Assembly: GCA_937890835.1 (NCBI GenBank)
Contig: CALADF010000043.1
Location: 1 to 64,000 of the forward strand
Source of the DNA: an uncultured bacterium
Lineage (GTDB): Bacteria; Actinomycetota; Coriobacteriia; Coriobacteriales; Eggerthellaceae
Direction: 5' to 3'
Length of the DNA: 64,000 bases
The notes beneath the pieces are model-generated. The model did no database searches. It was not told the origin of the DNA and saw nothing but the letters and a program-made list of their open reading frames with translations. Made by a program: the position numbers and the translations under genes. The stretch's first letter is position 1. Each line of letters starts with the position of its first letter. This document shows positions 44,389 through 55,889 of the stretch, piece after piece.

Positions 44389-45627
44389 CTACTGCGCCCC
44401 ATCGCGAACCGAACGGTGTATTCTCTTCTTGTAAGCAGGGCATGCGTAGTCGTGAACTTCAGCGGCCTCCACCAACTCCGTGACCCACCGATCGATCGGG
44501 AACGCCGCTTCAGCCTCCTCGACAACGGCAAGGTCGGCATGGGTTTCGGGACTACGCGGCATGAAGAGCGTGCAGCAATCGGGCGCATCTTGGGAGGAAA
44601 TATCGAAGGTGCCCAGCTGCTGCGCCTGATCGATGATCTCGAGCTTATCCGATCCGATGAGCGGCCTGAACACGGGCATGTCAACAGCAGAGTCGGTCGC
44701 GCGAATGTTCTCAAGCGTTTGAGAGGCGACCTGCCCCAGGCTCTCCCCCGTCACCAGCGCTCCCGCATGCTCTTTGCTCGCCAGCGCTTCGGCGACCTTG
44801 AACATCAGTCGGCGGTAGAGGATGATGCGAAGCGAAGGAGGCGCGGAAACGGAGATTTCGCGCTGGTAGTCGCCGAAGGGCACCACGTACACGCGCGCGA
44901 TGCAACCCGTTTTCTCGAGAACGTGCGCGATATCGTCGACGAGAAACTCGCTCGCATCGGAGGTTTGCGGGCGACCCGAGAAATGAACGCCGATGCAGAT
45001 GGCCCCGCGTCGCGCCATGCGCCACAGCGCTACGGGAGAGTCGATGCCTGAAGATAAAAGCGACACGACCGTGCCCGAACTTCCAACGGGCAGACCGCCG
45101 ATGCCTCTCACGCTGCGCGCGTAAACGTAGGCGGCGTTTTGCACGACCTCCACGCCGACCGTGACATCAGGGTCTTTCATCTTCACGCGCTTGTCAGGAA
45201 ACGCCTCGCAGAGCACGGCCCCGATCTCGCGGTTCATCGTCATGGAATCGACATCGAAATCAGTGTGGTTACGTCGGGCGCTCACCTTGAAGCTCGAGAA
45301 ATCATGCGCTTCGGATAAGGCGATCTTCGCCGCCTCGCTCATCACGGTCATATCGCGCTCGCACTTGTAGCCGCACGAGACGCGCGCGACACCCGGAACG
45401 CCGACGATGGCGTCCGCGCAGCTCATAGCGGTATCATAGCTCGTTCCCTCGGTGAGAAACACGAGCAAGCGTCCCGCGATGCGGTGAATCGTCACGACGG
45501 GATACGAGTCGAGCATCTTCTCGAGGTTCTTCAGCAAGCGCATCTCGAAGGTGGAGCGATTCCGCCCCTTCAAGCCGATTTCGTGATAGTGGACGAGAAT
45601 GATTCTCTGAAACTCAGGCATGAGCAT
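44389..45627 (-). CDS. thiI: ThiI, tRNA 4-thiouridine synthase
   Basis: A 412-residue ThiI with a ferredoxin-like plus THUMP domain (~1-175) and an ATP-pyrophosphatase domain with PP-loop SLLSSGIDSPVALW (189-202). It thiolates U8 of tRNA and can feed thiamine synthesis. There is no C-terminal rhodanese domain, so sulphur must come from a separate desulphurase, as in Bacillus. The ATG at 45627 has GGAGG 9 nt upstream. Another ATG at 45621 is possible. Confidence 0.94.
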   Translation of the reverse strand: MLMPEFQRIILVHYHEIGLKGRNRSTFEMRLLKNLEKMLDSYPVVTIHRIAGRLLVFLTEGTSYDTAMSCADAIVGVPGVARVSCGYKCERDMTVMSEAAKIALSEAHDFSSFKVSARRNHTDFDVDSMTMNREIGAVLCEAFPDKRVKMKDPDVTVGVEVVQNAAYVYARSVRGIGGLPVGSSGTVVSLLSSGIDSPVALWRMARRGAICIGVHFSGRPQTSDASEFLVDDIAHVLEKTGCIARVYVVPFGDYQREISVSAPPSLRIILYRRLMFKVAEALASKEHAGALVTGESLGQVASQTLENIRATDSAVDMPVFRPLIGSDKLEIIDQAQQLGTFDISSQDAPDCCTLFMPRSPETHADLAVVEEAEAAFPIDRWVTELVEAAEVHDYACPAYKKRIHRSVRDGAQ

Positions 45628-45661
45628 AAATCCGTTCCTCCAGCCGATGGTATCCAAACGC

Positions 45662-45732
45662 AAAAAAGCCCTCGTCAGCACGAGACGCTTGCCGACGACC
45701 AACCGTAGGCCTGCTTCCCGAGCGACGAGGGC
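45662..45732 (-). terminator. Long-loop hairpin with T-tract in the rpoZ-thiI gap
   Basis: On the minus strand GCCCTCGTC (45724-45732) and GACGAGGGC (45668-45676) form a perfect 9-bp stem closed over 47 nt and followed directly by TTTTTTG. It lies between the rpoZ stop and the thiI ribosome site. It is a terminator for rpoZ or an attenuator of thiI. The large loop is unusual for a plain terminator. Confidence 0.7.
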
Positions 45733-45754
45733 GCAAACGATACTCAGTAGAAAA

Positions 45755-46015
45755 CTAGTGATTCTTCACATCGATCGACGTGGGGTCGAAAGAAACCTCG
45801 CCGCGGGCGATCTCGCCGAACGCGAGGGAAAGGGGCTTCTTGTCGGAAGCGCGGGCGATCTCAACAGCAGTCTGCAGCTGAATGGCGCGATCGCGCTGTC
45901 CGCGCATCATGTCGTTGATATCGTGTGCGCGCTTCGACGCAAGGGTGCACAGCAGGAAACGGTCGTTGTCCGTCTTGCTGAGCAGCACGTCGATCTCGGG
46001 CTCAATAATACTCAT
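45755..46015 (-). CDS. rpoZ: RpoZ, RNA polymerase omega subunit
   Basis: An 86-residue omega subunit, which helps assemble RNA polymerase through the beta' subunit. It is recognised from EPEIDVLLSKTDNDRFLLCTLASKRAHDIND (partial) with the RFLLCTLASKRA core, and from the C-terminal P-L-S-L-A-F-x-E-I-A. The ATG at 46015 has GAGG 8 nt upstream. The gmk-rpoZ order after an IHF gene is typical of Actinobacteria. Confidence 0.9.
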   Translation of the reverse strand: MSIIEPEIDVLLSKTDNDRFLLCTLASKRAHDINDMMRGQRDRAIQLQTAVEIARASDKKPLSLAFGEIARGEVSFDPTSIDVKNH

Positions 46016-46025
46016 ATCCACAACC

Positions 46026-46592
46026 TCATTGATTCTCGGCTCGTTCGTTTACGTAGTCGACAAGCTCGGCCGTCGCTTGATCGACATCGTCGTTCACAAA
46101 TCGTACATCATACTCCATTTTGCGCGAAAGCTCCAGTTCGGCAGCAGCAAGTCTCGCCTGGATGACCTCTTCCGTTTCCGTGCCCCGCGCGCGAAGGCGG
46201 CGCTCGAGCTCTTCCTTAGATGGCGGCTCTATGAAAACGAGATGAGCTTCCGGAAAACGTTCCCTCACCTGAAATGCGCCCTGCATGTCGATCTCGAGAA
46301 TGACTTGCTCGCCATTTGCCAGATGCTCTTCAACCGAAGCGCGCGGCGTGCCATAGCAATTGTCGGCATAACGCGCCCATTCGAGAAAACCATCAGCCCC
46401 TACGAGCTCGGAGAACTCATCCTCGGACTTGAAATAATACTGAACGCCGTCGACTTCGCCATCGCGTGGCTTTCGCGTCGTCGCAGAGATGGAAACCCAA
46501 GCATCGGGGACGGCCTTCAGAAGACGCGCGACCAGCGTGCCTTTACCCGCACCCGATGGACCGGAGATGACGAACAGATTACCGTTGCGCAT
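46026..46592 (-). CDS. gmk: Guanylate kinase
   Basis: A 188-residue guanylate kinase (GMP to GDP). P-loop SGPSGAGKGT is at 10-19, followed by SISATTRKPRDGEVDGVQYYF and the lid/CORE motif FIEPPSKEELERRL. The ATG lies 3 nt after the mihF stop, so translation is probably coupled. Confidence 0.97.
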   Translation of the reverse strand: MRNGNLFVISGPSGAGKGTLVARLLKAVPDAWVSISATTRKPRDGEVDGVQYYFKSEDEFSELVGADGFLEWARYADNCYGTPRASVEEHLANGEQVILEIDMQGAFQVRERFPEAHLVFIEPPSKEELERRLRARGTETEEVIQARLAAAELELSRKMEYDVRFVNDDVDQATAELVDYVNERAENQ

Positions 46593-46595
46593 GGC

Positions 46596-46904
46596 CTACG
46601 CGAGACGCTCGAGCAATGCGGCGCGCTGACGATCGCCCAAACCGCGCAGACGACGGCTCTCGGCGATCTGGAGCTCTTTCATGACTTTCTCAGCCTTCGC
46701 CTTGCCGTAACCGGGCATCGTCTCGATAAGCGTGGAAACTTTCATGCGGCCGACGATCGGATCCTCTTTCATATCGAGAACCTGCTCGATGGTGAGCTTA
46801 CCCGACTTGAGATCATCACGAACCTCCGCACGCTTGATGCGAGCGGCCTTCGCCTTCTCGAGCGCTTCGGCGCGTGCTTCGGGGCTCAGCTGAGGGATGG
46901 CCAT
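46596..46904 (-). CDS. mihF: Actinobacterial integration host factor (mIHF)
   Basis: A 102-residue basic nucleoid protein of the actinobacterial mIHF type, unrelated to enterobacterial IHF. It has an N-terminal basic helix (ALEKAKAARIKRAEVRDDL) and the helix-two turn-helix core with the conserved P-G-Y-G-K-A-K-A. It bends DNA. AAGGAG precedes the ATG. The mihF-gmk-rpoZ cluster supports assignment of the window to Actinobacteria. Confidence 0.94.
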   Translation of the reverse strand: MAIPQLSPEARAEALEKAKAARIKRAEVRDDLKSGKLTIEQVLDMKEDPIVGRMKVSTLIETMPGYGKAKAEKVMKELQIAESRRLRGLGDRQRAALLERLA

Positions 46905-46979
46905 ATGAAAACTCCTTCTTTCTTAATACGATTCATCGCAGTCGGCCGCGTTGGAGCGGCGGATGCGCGGAAAACAACC

Positions 46980-47089
46980 GGGCGCTCGAACGTCACGTGC
47001 CACCGCAACTCCGAACGAGGCTGTATCCCGCCATCGAAGCAGGAACGAACCTCGCCCAAAGGTCGCGCGCTACCGCGATTCGAGCGCCC
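46980..47089 (-). ncRNA. Candidate structured RNA (rod-like hairpin) in the pyrF-mihF gap
   Basis: Two perfect 11-nt inverted arms, GGGCGCTCGAA and its complement (46980-46990 and 47079-47089), enclose 88 nt. On the minus strand the interior can add a 12-bp helix with G-U pairs (CUUUGGGCGAGG with CCUCGUUCGGAG) and an apical UCCUGC/GCGGGA stem with loop UUCGAUG, giving a rod-like fold. CATAAT/TAATAT lies 4-10 nt before its minus-strand 5' end and could be the -10, though no -35 is seen. It ends 75 nt before mihF, so it may be a leader RNA, a small RNA or an elaborate terminator. I do not recognise an RNA family. Confidence 0.45.
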
Positions 47090-47147
47090 ATATTATGAAT
47101 TACCTTAGCGTTGAACTGGGAAAATCAACATTACCCCCACAAATCCT

Positions 47148-47879
47148 CTACGAATCGAGCTGCTCTGCGATGGCTTCGAAAGCGGCAAGGGGATCATCTG
47201 CTTGCGTGATGGGCCGCCCGATGACAATGTGGGAGGCGCCGGCCGCAAACGCCTGCTCGGGCGTGGCCACGCGGGACTGATCGCCGAGTGCGGCGCCTGC
47301 GGGGCGCACGCCCGGCGTGACGATGTACGCGTCGGGGCCGAGGACCTCGCGCAGCATCGACGCCTCCTGCGGGGAGGCGACGACCCCCGCGATGCCCGCT
47401 TCGCGCGCCTGCCCGGCTAAAGCACGAACCTGCTCGGTCAAAGGACGGGTCACGCCGGTTGCGGCGAGCGTCTCGTCGTCCATGGAGGTGAGAACCGTGA
47501 TGCCGAGCGTTGCCGGCGTCTCAGCTCCGATGGAGCGCGCCCCGTCTTGCGCACCTCTTTGAGCTGCCTGCATCATCGCGACGCCGCCGACCGTGTGCAT
47601 GGTGATCATGTCGGCACCGCTCGCGGCGGCAGAGCGTGCCGCGCCCTCGACCTGATGAGGGATGTCATGGAACTTCAAATCGAGGAAGACTTTGAATCCG
47701 CGGCGTTTGAACAAAGCCACGATCGCAGGTCCCTCGGCATAGTACAAGGTCATCCCGATCTTGACCCAAGAGGCTTTTCCCGCCAGCTTGTCGGCGAGCG
47801 CGATGGCCTCGTCCGCCGAGCAGTCGAGCGCGACGATGACGCGTTCGGAAGCGGGGATCTCGTCAAATTTCGTTAGCAT
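47148..47879 (-). CDS. pyrF: PyrF, orotidine 5'-phosphate decarboxylase
   Basis: A 243-residue PyrF, the last step of UMP synthesis. The catalytic D-x-K-x-x-D motif is DLKFHDIP (D67, K69, D72). Other features are VALDCSADEA near the N-terminus and VTPGVRPAG and VIGRPITQADDP for phosphate binding. It overlaps pyrD by 7 bp. GGAG precedes the ATG. It ends the car-pyr transcript. Confidence 0.96.
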   Translation of the reverse strand: MLTKFDEIPASERVIVALDCSADEAIALADKLAGKASWVKIGMTLYYAEGPAIVALFKRRGFKVFLDLKFHDIPHQVEGAARSAAASGADMITMHTVGGVAMMQAAQRGAQDGARSIGAETPATLGITVLTSMDDETLAATGVTRPLTEQVRALAGQAREAGIAGVVASPQEASMLREVLGPDAYIVTPGVRPAGAALGDQSRVATPEQAFAAGASHIVIGRPITQADDPLAAFEAIAEQLDS

Positions 47880-48814
47880 TCCAAAGCTCCAATCAACTCG
47901 CTGACGTGCTTGACGCCTTGCTCTTCACAGTAGGAAACAATGCCGTCGATGACATCGATCGTCGCGTGGGGGTTGACGAAGTTCGCTGTGCCGACCGCGA
48001 CGGCGGTGGCTCCGGCGAGCATGAACTCAACCGCGTCCGTGCCGTCGGAAACGCCGCCCATGCCGAGAAGGGGGATATCGACCGCCTGGTGGCACTGCCA
48101 CACCATGCGCAACGCGACGGGCTTGATCGCAGGCCCCGAGAAACCGCCGACCACGCGCGCGAGTTGAGGCTTGCGGCGCCGCGCGTCGATGGCCATGCCG
48201 AGAAGCGTGTTGATGAGCGAAAGCGCATCAGCTCCCGCCGCCTCGGCAGCGCGGGCGATCTCGGTGATGTCGGTGACGTTCGGCGTCAGCTTCACGATGA
48301 GCGGGCGCTTCGTGGCCTCACGGCACATTCCGACGACCTTCTCGACAGAGGGCGCGTGACACCCCATCGTCATGCCGCCCGCATCGACGTTAGGACACGA
48401 GATGTTGACCTCGTAAGCATCGACCGGAGACTCTTCAAGCGCTTCGATGACGCGTACGTACTCATCGAAGCTGTGCCCCGACACGTTCACGATGATCGTC
48501 GCGCCGATTCCGGCTAGCCAGGGAACCTCGTCAGCCTTCAGGTGCTCGACGCCGGGGTTTTGCAACCCGATGGAGTTGAGCATGCCCGAAGGAGTTTCGG
48601 CTATACGCGGGCTCGCGTTGCCCTCCCACCCGTTGAGGGAAACGCCCTTGGTCGTCACCGCTCCAAGAGATGCGACGTCGACGAAATCATGATACTCGCG
48701 ACCCGCCGCAAACGTACCTGAAGCGACGGTGACGGGGTTTTTCATCTTCAGACCGCCCAAATCGACGCTCAGGTCGACGGCGGTCTCGCGCGGAGTCCGA
48801 CTCAGCTCGCCCAT
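47873..48814 (-). CDS. pyrD: PyrD, dihydroorotate dehydrogenase type 1B catalytic subunit
   Basis: A 313-residue class 1B dihydroorotate dehydrogenase. It has the FMN-binding VTVASGTF, KGVSLNGWEGN and GLQNPGVE motifs and catalytic Cys140 in NISCPNVDAGG. The cysteine, instead of the serine of class 2, and the linked pyrK indicate the NAD-dependent heterotetramer in the cytoplasm. The ATG overlaps the pyrK stop (TAATG). Confidence 0.96.
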   Translation of the reverse strand: MGELSRTPRETAVDLSVDLGGLKMKNPVTVASGTFAAGREYHDFVDVASLGAVTTKGVSLNGWEGNASPRIAETPSGMLNSIGLQNPGVEHLKADEVPWLAGIGATIIVNVSGHSFDEYVRVIEALEESPVDAYEVNISCPNVDAGGMTMGCHAPSVEKVVGMCREATKRPLIVKLTPNVTDITEIARAAEAAGADALSLINTLLGMAIDARRRKPQLARVVGGFSGPAIKPVALRMVWQCHQAVDIPLLGMGGVSDGTDAVEFMLAGATAVAVGTANFVNPHATIDVIDGIVSYCEEQGVKHVSELIGALEC

Positions 48815-49629
48815 TACCACACCACCTCTTCCGCGTTGAACACCGGGCCGTCTACGCACGAACGGCGCTTACCCGACGTGGTTTCGACAACGCACGAAAG
48901 GCAGGCTCCAACCCCGCACGCCATGCGCTTTTCCATGGAAAGCTCGCAGGGAACCCCGTGGCTCCTCGCGATGCCGGATACGATCTTCATGAGCGGCTCA
49001 GGCCCGCAGACCGCTACGTAATCATAGGGGCGACCTTGCGCGTTCGCAGCCTCAAGCGCCTCCTCGACGAGAGAAGTGCAGAAGCCCGCGCGTCCGAACG
49101 TCCCGTCGTCGGTCGCGCAGCGAACGCGATCGCCTGCATCGGATCCGTCTTTCTCGAAAACGTCAAGATAGCGCTCACGACAGACGAGCGCTCCGTGCGT
49201 CTGGGCTCCGAGCACGACGTCGACGTCGACGCCGCCTGCAACCAACGCCTCGCACTGCATGAAAAGCGGGGCGGCTCCGACGCCGCCGCCCACCAAAAGC
49301 GCGCGCGATCCCCGCGCCTGCATCGACCAACCATGCCCGACGGGCCCGATCATCTCGACGGAAAGCCCGGGTTCGAGCGTCGTCATATGATCGGTTCCGA
49401 AGCCGACGACCTGGTAGAGGATCTCGACCGTGCCGTTGTCCACATCGCGGGAGAAGACGGAAAACGGACGTCGGAGAATATGATCCTCCATTCGAGGAAC
49501 CTTCATGTGAACGAACTGGCCGGGCTCGATGCTCGCCGCGATCTCAGGCGATTCGAGCGTCATCACGTGCAATCTCGGGCCTACGCAAACGTTTCCGAGT
49601 ATGAGCGCGTTCTCGTTGACAAGCGGCAC
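48814..49629 (-). CDS. pyrK: PyrK, dihydroorotate dehydrogenase electron-transfer subunit
   Basis: A 271-residue FAD/[2Fe-2S] subunit that passes electrons from PyrD to NAD+. An FAD-binding RRPFSVF, an NAD-binding GGGVGAAPLF and CGPEPLM precede the C-terminal cluster cysteines in CGVGACLSC plus one further Cys. I place the start at the GTG at 49629, which has GGGGAGGG 6 nt upstream. An in-frame ATG at 49722 has no ribosome site and sits in a hairpin. Confidence 0.92.
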   Translation of the reverse strand: MPLVNENALILGNVCVGPRLHVMTLESPEIAASIEPGQFVHMKVPRMEDHILRRPFSVFSRDVDNGTVEILYQVVGFGTDHMTTLEPGLSVEMIGPVGHGWSMQARGSRALLVGGGVGAAPLFMQCEALVAGGVDVDVVLGAQTHGALVCRERYLDVFEKDGSDAGDRVRCATDDGTFGRAGFCTSLVEEALEAANAQGRPYDYVAVCGPEPLMKIVSGIARSHGVPCELSMEKRMACGVGACLSCVVETTSGKRRSCVDGPVFNAEEVVW

Positions 49630-49707
49630 GATTGCCCTCCCCTCTCGCGCGCCTGCTTGCGCAAGCGCGTCATTCGTTAATGAAAACACCGCATCAGCTG
49701 CGCGAAC

Positions 49708-49734
49708 GCACGGCCCTGTCATGCGGGGCCGTGC
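49708..49734 (-). other. Stable hairpin between carB and pyrK
   Basis: A perfect 9-bp stem of GCACGGCCC and its complement (arms 49708-49716 and 49726-49734, 9-nt loop) starts 25 bp after the carB stop. No T-tract follows on the minus strand, so it is more likely a stabilising or partly terminating intercistronic hairpin than an ordinary terminator. Confidence 0.6.
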
Positions 49735-49758
49735 GCATAAAACATCGATGAGGCCGTT

Positions 49759-53000
<3,242 letters not shown>

Positions 53001-53001
<1 letters not shown>

Positions 53002-54359
53002 TACGCATTCCCCTCTCCGGCGCAAGCTTGATCCTTCGAGGCGAAGGTCCAGCCTGCGAGTCTGTCCTGTGCGATATCGATGTCGAGATAGTCCTCGCGC
53101 CCATCCATCAAGCGCGTGAACGCGGTGAAGAGGTAGTGGGCGTCGGTTGGCCCGGGTGACGCCTCGGGATGATACTGCACCGAGAACGCGGGAGCGTCGA
53201 GAAATGCGATGCCCTCCGCCGTTCCGTCGTTGAGGTTCACATGCGTGAGCTGGATGCGCCCGAAGCGCTCGTTGCGCACGACCGGGGCAACGCCTGCGCG
53301 CGCCCAAAAACGAAGATCCGCCTCATGCTCGGTGAAGCCGCCCGACAACTCGGGAACGAGAGCGCCCAAGCTGGGGAACACCAACCCGAAACCGTGGTTT
53401 TGCGCGGTGATCTCGACGCGACCCGTGCGCAGGTTCATAACGGGCTGGTTGCCGCCGCGATGACCGAACTTCAGCTTTTCGATCTCGGCTCCGCACGCCT
53501 TCGATATCATCTGATGCCCCAGACAGATGCCGAATACCGGCACCGCTCCGAGCAGCTTCTCGACCTGAGCGTACGTTCCCTCGACCGCCTCGGGATCCCC
53601 CGGCCCGTTCGAGAGGAACACGCCGTCGGGATTGAGCGCGAGGACGTCTTCCGCCGGCGTATCCCAGGGGACGACGGTGAGATCGCACCCGACGCGCACG
53701 AGGTTATGCAGAATAGACTTTTTCGCTCCGCAATCGTAAGCTACCACGCGATAGCGCTTCTGATCGGGGGCGGACACGGCGAAGGCGTGGCTTGCAGGCA
53801 TCTCATCGAAGGGATGAGGCGCGTCGCAGGAAACGGTGGAGGCGAGGTTCACGCCGACGATCGACTCACTTGCACGCACCTTGGCGAGAAGGCTCTCGAC
53901 GGAGGCGTCCTCGGTCGAGATGACCGCGCGCTGCGCACCCGCATCGCGGACATGGCGAACGAGCGCACGGGTGTCGACGCCCTCGATGGCGACAACGCCG
54001 TTTTCGATAAGAAAATCAGGCAGGCTCATCGTGGATCGCCAGTTGGAAGGCGTGGTGCACATATCACGCACCACCAGCCCGCGCAAAGCGGGCTCATCGG
54101 ACTGGCAATCGTCGAGGTTGACGCCGTAGTTTCCTATCTGCGGATACGTCATGGTTATGATCTGGCCCGCGTACGAGGGGTCGGTGACGACCTCAAGATA
54201 CCCCTCGAGCGAGGTGTTGAAGCAGATCTCGCCGAACGCCTCGCCTCGCGCCGCGCATGAGGTCCCCTCGAAAACAGCACCGTCTTCGAGGACGAGAAGA
54301 GCGGGCGTGCCCGCACGCTTCGACGTGCCGTTCAGCAAACGTTGACTTACTTCGCTCAC
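53001..54359 (-). CDS. carA: CarA, carbamoyl-phosphate synthase small subunit (glutaminase)
   Basis: A 452-residue CarA, longer than the usual ~360-390. An N-terminal CPSase small-chain domain (LVLEDGAVFEGTS, NTSLEGYLEVVTDPSYAGQ) precedes a class I amidotransferase domain with the Cys of FGICLGHQ and the His-Glu of YHPEASPGP. The start is a GTG at 54359 with AAGGA 7 nt upstream. The extra length is a ~15-residue N-terminal extension and a ~30-residue C-terminus ending in FASKDQACAGEGNA. It is controlled by the leader attenuator upstream. Confidence 0.95.
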
Positions 54360-54388
54360 ATTTACTTCCTTCCCCAATCGGACAGCAT

Positions 54389-54416
54389 AAAAAACGTCTT
54401 TGCCATGGCAAAGACG
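54389..54416 (-). terminator. carA leader attenuator terminator
   Basis: A 22-nt perfect palindrome (54395-54416, arms of CGTCTTTGC) is followed on the minus strand by six T residues (54389-54394). It sits 29 bp before carA and downstream of a PyrR-type hairpin, so it is the regulated terminator of the car-pyr transcript. Confidence 0.88.
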
Positions 54417-54437
54417 CAGAAGTTGAAATATGCTGCA

Positions 54438-54474
54438 TACCTTGCCGGTCTCTCGGTACCGTCTTAAAGGTACC
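54438..54474 (-). promoter_or_regulatory. PyrR-binding leader hairpin before carA
   Basis: On the minus strand UACCUU pairs with AAGGUA (lower stem) and CGGU with ACCG (upper stem), with loop ACCGAGAG. The sequence GGTAC-C-GAGAGACCG-G-CAAGGTA is shared with the leader of pyrR, differing at only two positions. The GAGAG loop fits the PyrR recognition loop known from Bacillus. PyrR bound with UMP should favour the downstream terminator. Confidence 0.85.
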
Positions 54475-54478
54475 GAAC

Positions 54479-54484
54479 ACTATA
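54479..54484 (-). promoter_or_regulatory. carA operon -10 element
   Basis: TATAGT on the minus strand lies 4 nt upstream of the PyrR hairpin, matching the position of TATACT at the pyrR leader. The -35 is poor. It implies that carAB-pyrKDF has its own promoter. Confidence 0.55.
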
Positions 54485-54556
54485 AACGCCCTGCGTCTTG
54501 TCGGCGTCGGCGCAAGCCGCATCGGCTCCATACGCCGGCAAACGTGCAGGGTGGGC

Positions 54557-54593
54557 GCTGCGCCTCGCGAACAGCTTCGTCGCGAGGCGCAGC
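54557..54593 (-). terminator. Long perfect hairpin at the 3' end of pyrC
   Basis: A perfect 14-bp GC-rich stem (arms 54557-54570 and 54580-54593, 9-nt loop) begins 3 bp after the pyrC stop. It has no T-tract. Hairpin-only terminators have been proposed in Actinobacteria, so this could end pyrRBC transcription or protect its 3' end. Confidence 0.6.
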
Positions 54594-54596
54594 GGT

Positions 54597-55889
54597 CTAC
54601 TCGACGATAGCGCCGTCTTCGACCGTGGCGTAACCCGCCACGTAAACATCGGTCGCACGACCCAAAAGCTCGGCGCCCGCGAAGCCGGTGTTGCGGCTCT
54701 TCGACGCGAAACGCTCCGCATCGACCGTCCATGCCGCGTCGGGGTCGACGACCGTCAGGTCGGCGACGCAGCCTGCCTCGACGGCAACGCGCTCGACGCG
54801 CAAGATCTCACGAGGACGCACGCTCATCAGCTCGACCGCGCGCTCCCATGTGATCTTGCCGGGGGCGACGAGGTGGGTGATGACGAGGGCAAGCGAGGTC
54901 TCAAGACCCACCATGCCGAACGGAGCGCGCTCGAACTCGCGGTCCTTCTCCCAAGGCGCATGGGGCGCATGATCGGTCACGATGGCGTCGACCGTGCCGT
55001 CGACGACGCCCTCGATAAGAGCAGCGGCGTCCTCGGCGGTGCGCAGCGGCGGGTTGACCTTGAGCGCCGTGTCGTAATCGTCGCCGATGGCATCCTCGGT
55101 GAGGAACATATGATGCGGCGTGACCTCGCAGGTGACGGGCAGGCCCTCTGCCTTAGCGGCGCGAACCAGCTCGAGCCCGCGCGCGGTCGACAGATGCTGA
55201 ACATGAAGCGGGCAGCCGGTCAAGCGGCACAGAGCGATATCGCGCGCAATTTGAATCTCCTCGCCCGCAGCAGGCCAACCGAGCATGCCGAGGCGCGTGG
55301 AGGCGACGCCCTCGTTCACCTGACCGCCGCCGACCAGGTCTTCGTCCTGGCAGTGGCTCATGATGACGCGATCGAACTGGGAGGCGTACTCCATCACGCG
55401 GCGCATCATGCCCGCGCCCTGGATTCCGCGCCCGTCATCGGTGAAGGCGACGGCGCCATGCGCGATCATATCACCCATCTCGGAAAGAGTCTCGCCCTTA
55501 AGTCCCTGCGTGCAGGAGCCCGCGACGTGCACACGGCATTTCCCAACCGCAGCCGAGCGCGAGACGACGTACTCGACGCCGAGCGCGTTGTCGAGCACGG
55601 GTTTGGTGTTGGGCATGCAGCACACCGCCGTGAACCCGCCGAGCGCCGCCGCGCGCGTTCCGCTGGCGATGTCCTCTTTCTGCTCAAACCCAGGTTCGCG
55701 CAGGTGCACGTGGATGTCGACGAGGCCGGGAACGACGATCTTGCCGCCCAGGTCACGTTCGACCCCCTTCTTCATCGTGAGGCCATGCCCGACCTCGACG
55801 ATCCTGCCGTCGCGGATGAGGATCTCGCAGACCTCGTTCAAACCGACCTGCGGGTCGATTACGTGCGCGTTCTTAAGCAGTAATGCCAT
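54597..55889 (-). CDS. pyrC: PyrC, dihydroorotase
   Basis: A 430-residue class I dihydroorotase that closes carbamoyl aspartate to dihydroorotate. It carries the zinc HVHLREPG motif near 60, downstream histidines in LHVQHLS and TPHHMFL, and catalytic Asp in VTDHAPHAPWEK. The ATG at 55889 has GGAGGG 7 nt upstream and overlaps the pyrB end by 17 bp. Confidence 0.96.
   Translation of the reverse strand: MALLLKNAHVIDPQVGLNEVCEILIRDGRIVEVGHGLTMKKGVERDLGGKIVVPGLVDIHVHLREPGFEQKEDIASGTRAAALGGFTAVCCMPNTKPVLDNALGVEYVVSRSAAVGKCRVHVAGSCTQGLKGETLSEMGDMIAHGAVAFTDDGRGIQGAGMMRRVMEYASQFDRVIMSHCQDEDLVGGGQVNEGVASTRLGMLGWPAAGEEIQIARDIALCRLTGCPLHVQHLSTARGLELVRAAKAEGLPVTCEVTPHHMFLTEDAIGDDYDTALKVNPPLRTAEDAAALIEGVVDGTVDAIVTDHAPHAPWEKDREFERAPFGMVGLETSLALVITHLVAPGKITWERAVELMSVRPREILRVERVAVEAGCVADLTVVDPDAAWTVDAERFASKSRNTGFAGAELLGRATDVYVAGYATVEDGAIVE

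Noticed and set aside
46980..47089. The inverted-repeat element as SRP RNA or 5S rRNA
   Set aside because: The size is similar, but the conserved GGAAGG-type apical region of SRP RNA and the conserved 5S motifs are absent on both strands.
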